Of a DNA stretch of 64,000 bases, positions 61,773 to 64,000 are shown piece after piece. Under the pieces are notes generated by a model. The model had not been told where the DNA came from, ran no database searches, and saw nothing but the letters and a program-made list of their open reading frames with translations. The translations under genes were made by a program, and so were the position numbers. Source of the DNA: Mesorhizobium jarvisii (GTDB taxonomy: Bacteria > Pseudomonadota > Alphaproteobacteria > Rhizobiales > Rhizobiaceae); contig NZ_QZXA01000002.1 of NCBI RefSeq assembly GCF_003601985.1, forward strand, positions 186,001 through 250,000, in the 5' to 3' direction. Positions within the stretch are counted from its first letter, which is position 1, and every line of letters starts with the position of its first letter.

Positions 61773-62309
61773 CTATTTCTTGCGGAAGGCGTCGAGCGAA
61801 ACCACTTCGGCGCCCTTGGCGCCGGCCTCGGTCGCGGCGGGCTTCTTCTCCGGCTCGGCGGCAGCCTTTTTCTCGGCCTTCGGCTTCTTCTCGGAAACGA
61901 TGGTCAGCGTCTCGGGCGCCGGCTGGGCCGGTTCCTCTTCAGGCTGCGCATCGGTCTTGACGTCGAACTCGAGCTCGAAATTCACCGAGGGATCATAGAA
62001 GCCACGCACGGCCGAGAACGGGATTTCAAGTTTCTCCGGCACGTCCGAGAAGGACAGGCCAACCTCGAAGCCAGTGTCGGTCACCTTGAGGTCCCAGTAC
62101 TGGAACTGGATGACGATGGTCATCTGCTCGGGATAGCGCTCGCGCAGGCGCGACGAGACGCGCACGCCGGGCGCGCCGGTCAGGAAGGTGATGAAGAAAT
62201 GATGGTTGCCGGGGAGGCCGGTGCGTGCGACCTCGGCCAGGACCTTGCGCATGACGCCGCGCAACGCCTCCTGGGCCAGAATGTCGTAGCGGATGTGGTC
62301 GTCGGCCAT
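61773..62309 (-). CDS. sspB: SspB family ClpXP adaptor
   Basis: 178 residues. SspB delivers ssrA-tagged proteins to the ClpXP protease. The alphaproteobacterial form is seen: IRYDILAQEALRGVMRKVLA, HHFFITFLTGAPGVRVSSRL and TIVIQFQYWDLKVTDTGFEV. The acidic and Ala/Lys-rich linker (about 125-165) leads to the C-terminal EVVSLDAFRKK, which in SspB is the ClpX-binding tail. First gene of a three-gene operon. Confidence 0.93.
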   Translation of the reverse strand: MADDHIRYDILAQEALRGVMRKVLAEVARTGLPGNHHFFITFLTGAPGVRVSSRLRERYPEQMTIVIQFQYWDLKVTDTGFEVGLSFSDVPEKLEIPFSAVRGFYDPSVNFELEFDVKTDAQPEEEPAQPAPETLTIVSEKKPKAEKKAAAEPEKKPAATEAGAKGAEVVSLDAFRKK

Positions 62310-62455
62310 GTGGTGGTCGGGTTCCGTTGAATCGTCCGCATAGCTGTAATCAAGCTTGAGCGCGGCGTAAACCTGATATAGCCCACCGTCGCGTCGAAGC
62401 GAGGACTATTGCCAACGATTTGATCGGCAAGTCGGCTTACCGGCAACCGCAAATG

Positions 62456-63145
62456 TTATGCGTTGGCCAGCGCAGTGTGCTTTTTGACGCTGCCCGGGGA
62501 AGGGCGCTTGCCGAAAGCGCGCAGGAAGGTGCGCACGCCATTCGTCGCCGATCGCACCACTTCGTCCTCGCGCGGCGTGCCGCCGAGCATGAAGGTGGTC
62601 TGCAGTTCGGCATTGACTAGGCCGAAGAACTGGCGCGCCGCGACGTCGGGGTCGTCGATCGTCAGGTAACCGCCATAGGCGAGGCGGGCGAAGCGGGCGG
62701 CGATTGCCGGCAATGTCGTGCCCGGACCCTGTTCGCGCCATTCGGCAAACAGTTCGGGGTAGCGTTCGCCTTCGGTCTGGATCAACTTGCGCAGGAATTT
62801 TCCGTCGCGATTGCAGATGCAGTTCTGATTCAGGCGCACGGCAAAGCCGATCAAATCCGCTTCGAGATCGCCGGGCTGGTCAGGAAAGGTGGCAATGGTG
62901 GCGAAGATGCCGACATTGCAGCGATCGGTGAGGTCGCGCACCACGGCCATGAAGAGCTTTTCCTTGTCGCCATGGTGGTTGTAGACGGTCTGGCGCGAGA
63001 CGCCGGCCTCTGCGGCGATCAGGTCGATATTGGCGCCGGCGAAGCCTTCGCGGCAGAACACGCCAGCGGCGGCGTCGATGATCGACAGGCGTTTGGCCTC
63101 ATGGCCGCGTGGCGGGAAAGTGTCAGGAGAAACGCTCGCTCTCAT
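62456..63145 (-). CDS. TetR family transcriptional regulator
   Basis: 229 residues. The N-terminal helix-turn-helix is IIDAAAGVFCREGFAGANID, LIAAEAGVSRQTVYNHHGDK and EKLFMAVV, typical of TetR. The ligand domain (TetR_C type, FLRKLIQTEGERYPELFAEW) is longer than the minimum and ends in a basic tail. It is divergent from the Bcr/CflA exporter with a TetR-type palindrome between, so it most likely represses the exporter until a drug binds. Confidence 0.92.
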   Translation of the reverse strand: MRASVSPDTFPPRGHEAKRLSIIDAAAGVFCREGFAGANIDLIAAEAGVSRQTVYNHHGDKEKLFMAVVRDLTDRCNVGIFATIATFPDQPGDLEADLIGFAVRLNQNCICNRDGKFLRKLIQTEGERYPELFAEWREQGPGTTLPAIAARFARLAYGGYLTIDDPDVAARQFFGLVNAELQTTFMLGGTPREDEVVRSATNGVRTFLRAFGKRPSPGSVKKHTALANA

Positions 63146-63165
63146 GAAAATCTATATAGAGGTGA

Positions 63166-63194
63166 TTGACGATTTAGACAAGACTGTCTAAATT
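63166..63194 (+). promoter_or_regulatory. Exporter promoter with embedded TetR operator
   Basis: TTGACG (63166-63171), a 17-base spacer, then TAAATT (63189-63194), a good -35/-10 pair for the exporter. atttagaca (63172-63180) and tgtctaaat (63185-63193) form a perfect 9-bp inverted repeat with a 4-base spacer, filling the space between the two boxes. A bound repressor would block RNA polymerase. Confidence 0.8.
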
Positions 63195-63332
63195 TGTGGA
63201 CATGCGATAAAGAGATTTCGCGCCGGGAGACGACAAGATTCGCTGCTGGAGTGTCGGAACCTCACGGGATGGAACGTCCTAGGTCAGACGTCGCTTGGCG
63301 GCGGCAACCAGATTTCGAAAGAAGCCAATATC

Positions 63333-64000
63333 ATGAGTCCCAAATTCCTCCGCATCGCGGTCGTGCTCGGCCTGTTGTCCGCCATCGGCCCCTTCGCGAT
63401 CGACATGTATCTTCCCGCTTTGCCGTCGATCGGCGCGGATCTGCACGCCGGCACCGCCGCCGTGCAGATGAGCCTGCTGATCTTCTTCCTGTCGATGGGC
63501 TTCGGCCAGATCGTCGTCGGGCCGATCTCCGACATGGTCGGCCGCAAGCTGCCGCTCTATGGCGGTCTTGCGCTGTTCATGGTCGGCGGCATCGGTTCGG
63601 CCATGGCGCCGACCATCGAATGGCTGACCGCCTTCCGCTTCCTGCAGGGCCTCGGCGCCAGCGCCGGCATGGCCGTGCCGCGCGCCATCGTGCGCGACCT
63701 GCATACGGGCAATGAGGCGGCCAAGCTGATGTCCTTGCTGATGCTGGTGTTTTCGGTGTCGCCGATCCTGGCGCCGCTGACCGGCAGCCAGATCATCGAG
63801 AATTTCGGCTGGCGCGCCGTGTTCTGGACGGTGACCGGGGCGGCGGCCCTTGCCACCATCCTGCTCGCGACCTCGCTCAAGGAAACGCGGCCGGCGGCAG
63901 AGCGCGTCGGTTCCTCCTTCGGCACCGCGCTTGCCGACTACCGCTTCCTGATGGGTGACCGCAACTTCCTTGGCCTGGTGGCGATCGCCGGCTTTGGCAT
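63333..64000 (+). CDS. Bcr/CflA family drug-resistance MFS transporter, 5' part
   Basis: 223 residues before the window ends. The Bcr/CflA marks are MSPKFLRIAVVLGLLSAIGP at helix 1, FAIDMYLPALPSIGADL, and FGQIVVGPISDMVGRKLPLY, the MFS motif A variant. LQGLGASAGMAVPRAIVRDL and SVSPILAPLTGSQI (motif C) follow. It exports drugs by proton antiport in the inner membrane. The ribosome site is weak (AAAGAAG). It is controlled by the divergent TetR gene. Confidence 0.92.
   Translation, partial: MSPKFLRIAVVLGLLSAIGPFAIDMYLPALPSIGADLHAGTAAVQMSLLIFFLSMGFGQIVVGPISDMVGRKLPLYGGLALFMVGGIGSAMAPTIEWLTAFRFLQGLGASAGMAVPRAIVRDLHTGNEAAKLMSLLMLVFSVSPILAPLTGSQIIENFGWRAVFWTVTGAAALATILLATSLKETRPAAERVGSSFGTALADYRFLMGDRNFLGLVAIAGFG

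Overview
The window is high-GC chromosomal DNA of an alphaproteobacterium of the order Hyphomicrobiales (Rhizobiales), most like Mesorhizobium or a close Phyllobacteriaceae relative. The basis is gene content and protein character rather than any search: a rhizobial-type division cluster with a long-linker FtsZ, a DUF4169/RHH/SspB operon, an EncFtn-like ferritin, HWE/HisKA_2 signalling, and two families of short intergenic palindromic repeats that I recognise from rhizobial genomes. No rRNA, tRNA, CRISPR array, IS element, prophage or replication origin was seen.

Region 1 (1-12.6 kb) is core: the end of murB, then ddl-ftsQ-ftsA-ftsZ (cell wall and divisome), lpxC (lipid A), bamD (outer-membrane assembly), recN and ligA (DNA repair and replication) and a DUF2461 gene. 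A strong rho-independent terminator closes the division cluster after ftsZ. Region 2 (12.7-25.9 kb) is a mixed housekeeping and accessory stretch: AzlCD amino-acid exporter, aminopeptidase P, prmA, a SCO1 copper chaperone divergent from creA, a hexapeptide acyltransferase, a small iron-permease-family protein, an SDR, a TMEM175-like channel, a MATE pump, a Tat-lipoprotein L,D-transpeptidase and a phytase-like esterase.

Region 3 (25.9-37.6 kb) is catabolic. A two-gene unit pairs an FAD/GcvT demethylating dehydrogenase with a non-pyrrolysine MttB-family methyltransferase (methylated amine or betaine use). After a DUF4239 membrane protein and a stand-alone encapsulated-ferritin-like protein comes a LacI-controlled sugar module: regulator, Gfo/Idh/MocA dehydrogenase, TIM-barrel isomerase, and a complete CUT2-type ABC importer, with perfect LacI-type operators in the divergent promoter.

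Region 4 (37.6-53.4 kb) holds uvrD with a palindrome-rich in-frame insertion, a DUF2059 protein, PQQ glucose dehydrogenase, a previously uncalled 51-residue membrane protein, a secreted dienelactone hydrolase, a LOV blue-light histidine kinase with its receiver-only response regulator, an EamA exporter divergent from an Lrp regulator, a hotdog thioesterase, an FAD-linked D-lactate/glycolate-type dehydrogenase, an orphan Imm26-like immunity gene in locally AT-richer DNA, and a DyP-type peroxidase.

Region 5 (53.5-64 kb) has a giant AsmA-family protein with a TolA-like Ala/Lys coil, an 8-bp tandem repeat, an ECF sigma factor with a SnoaL-like C-terminus coupled to a small barrel protein, a MarR regulator divergent from a ClC chloride channel with an operator between them, the sspB-DUF4169-RHH operon, and a TetR regulator divergent from a Bcr/CflA drug exporter (cut by the window end) with its operator inside the promoter.

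Start codons were chosen by Shine-Dalgarno position and family N-termini; several genes clearly use TTG or GTG. All functions are from reading the translated sequence and remembered family motifs; no database search was run.
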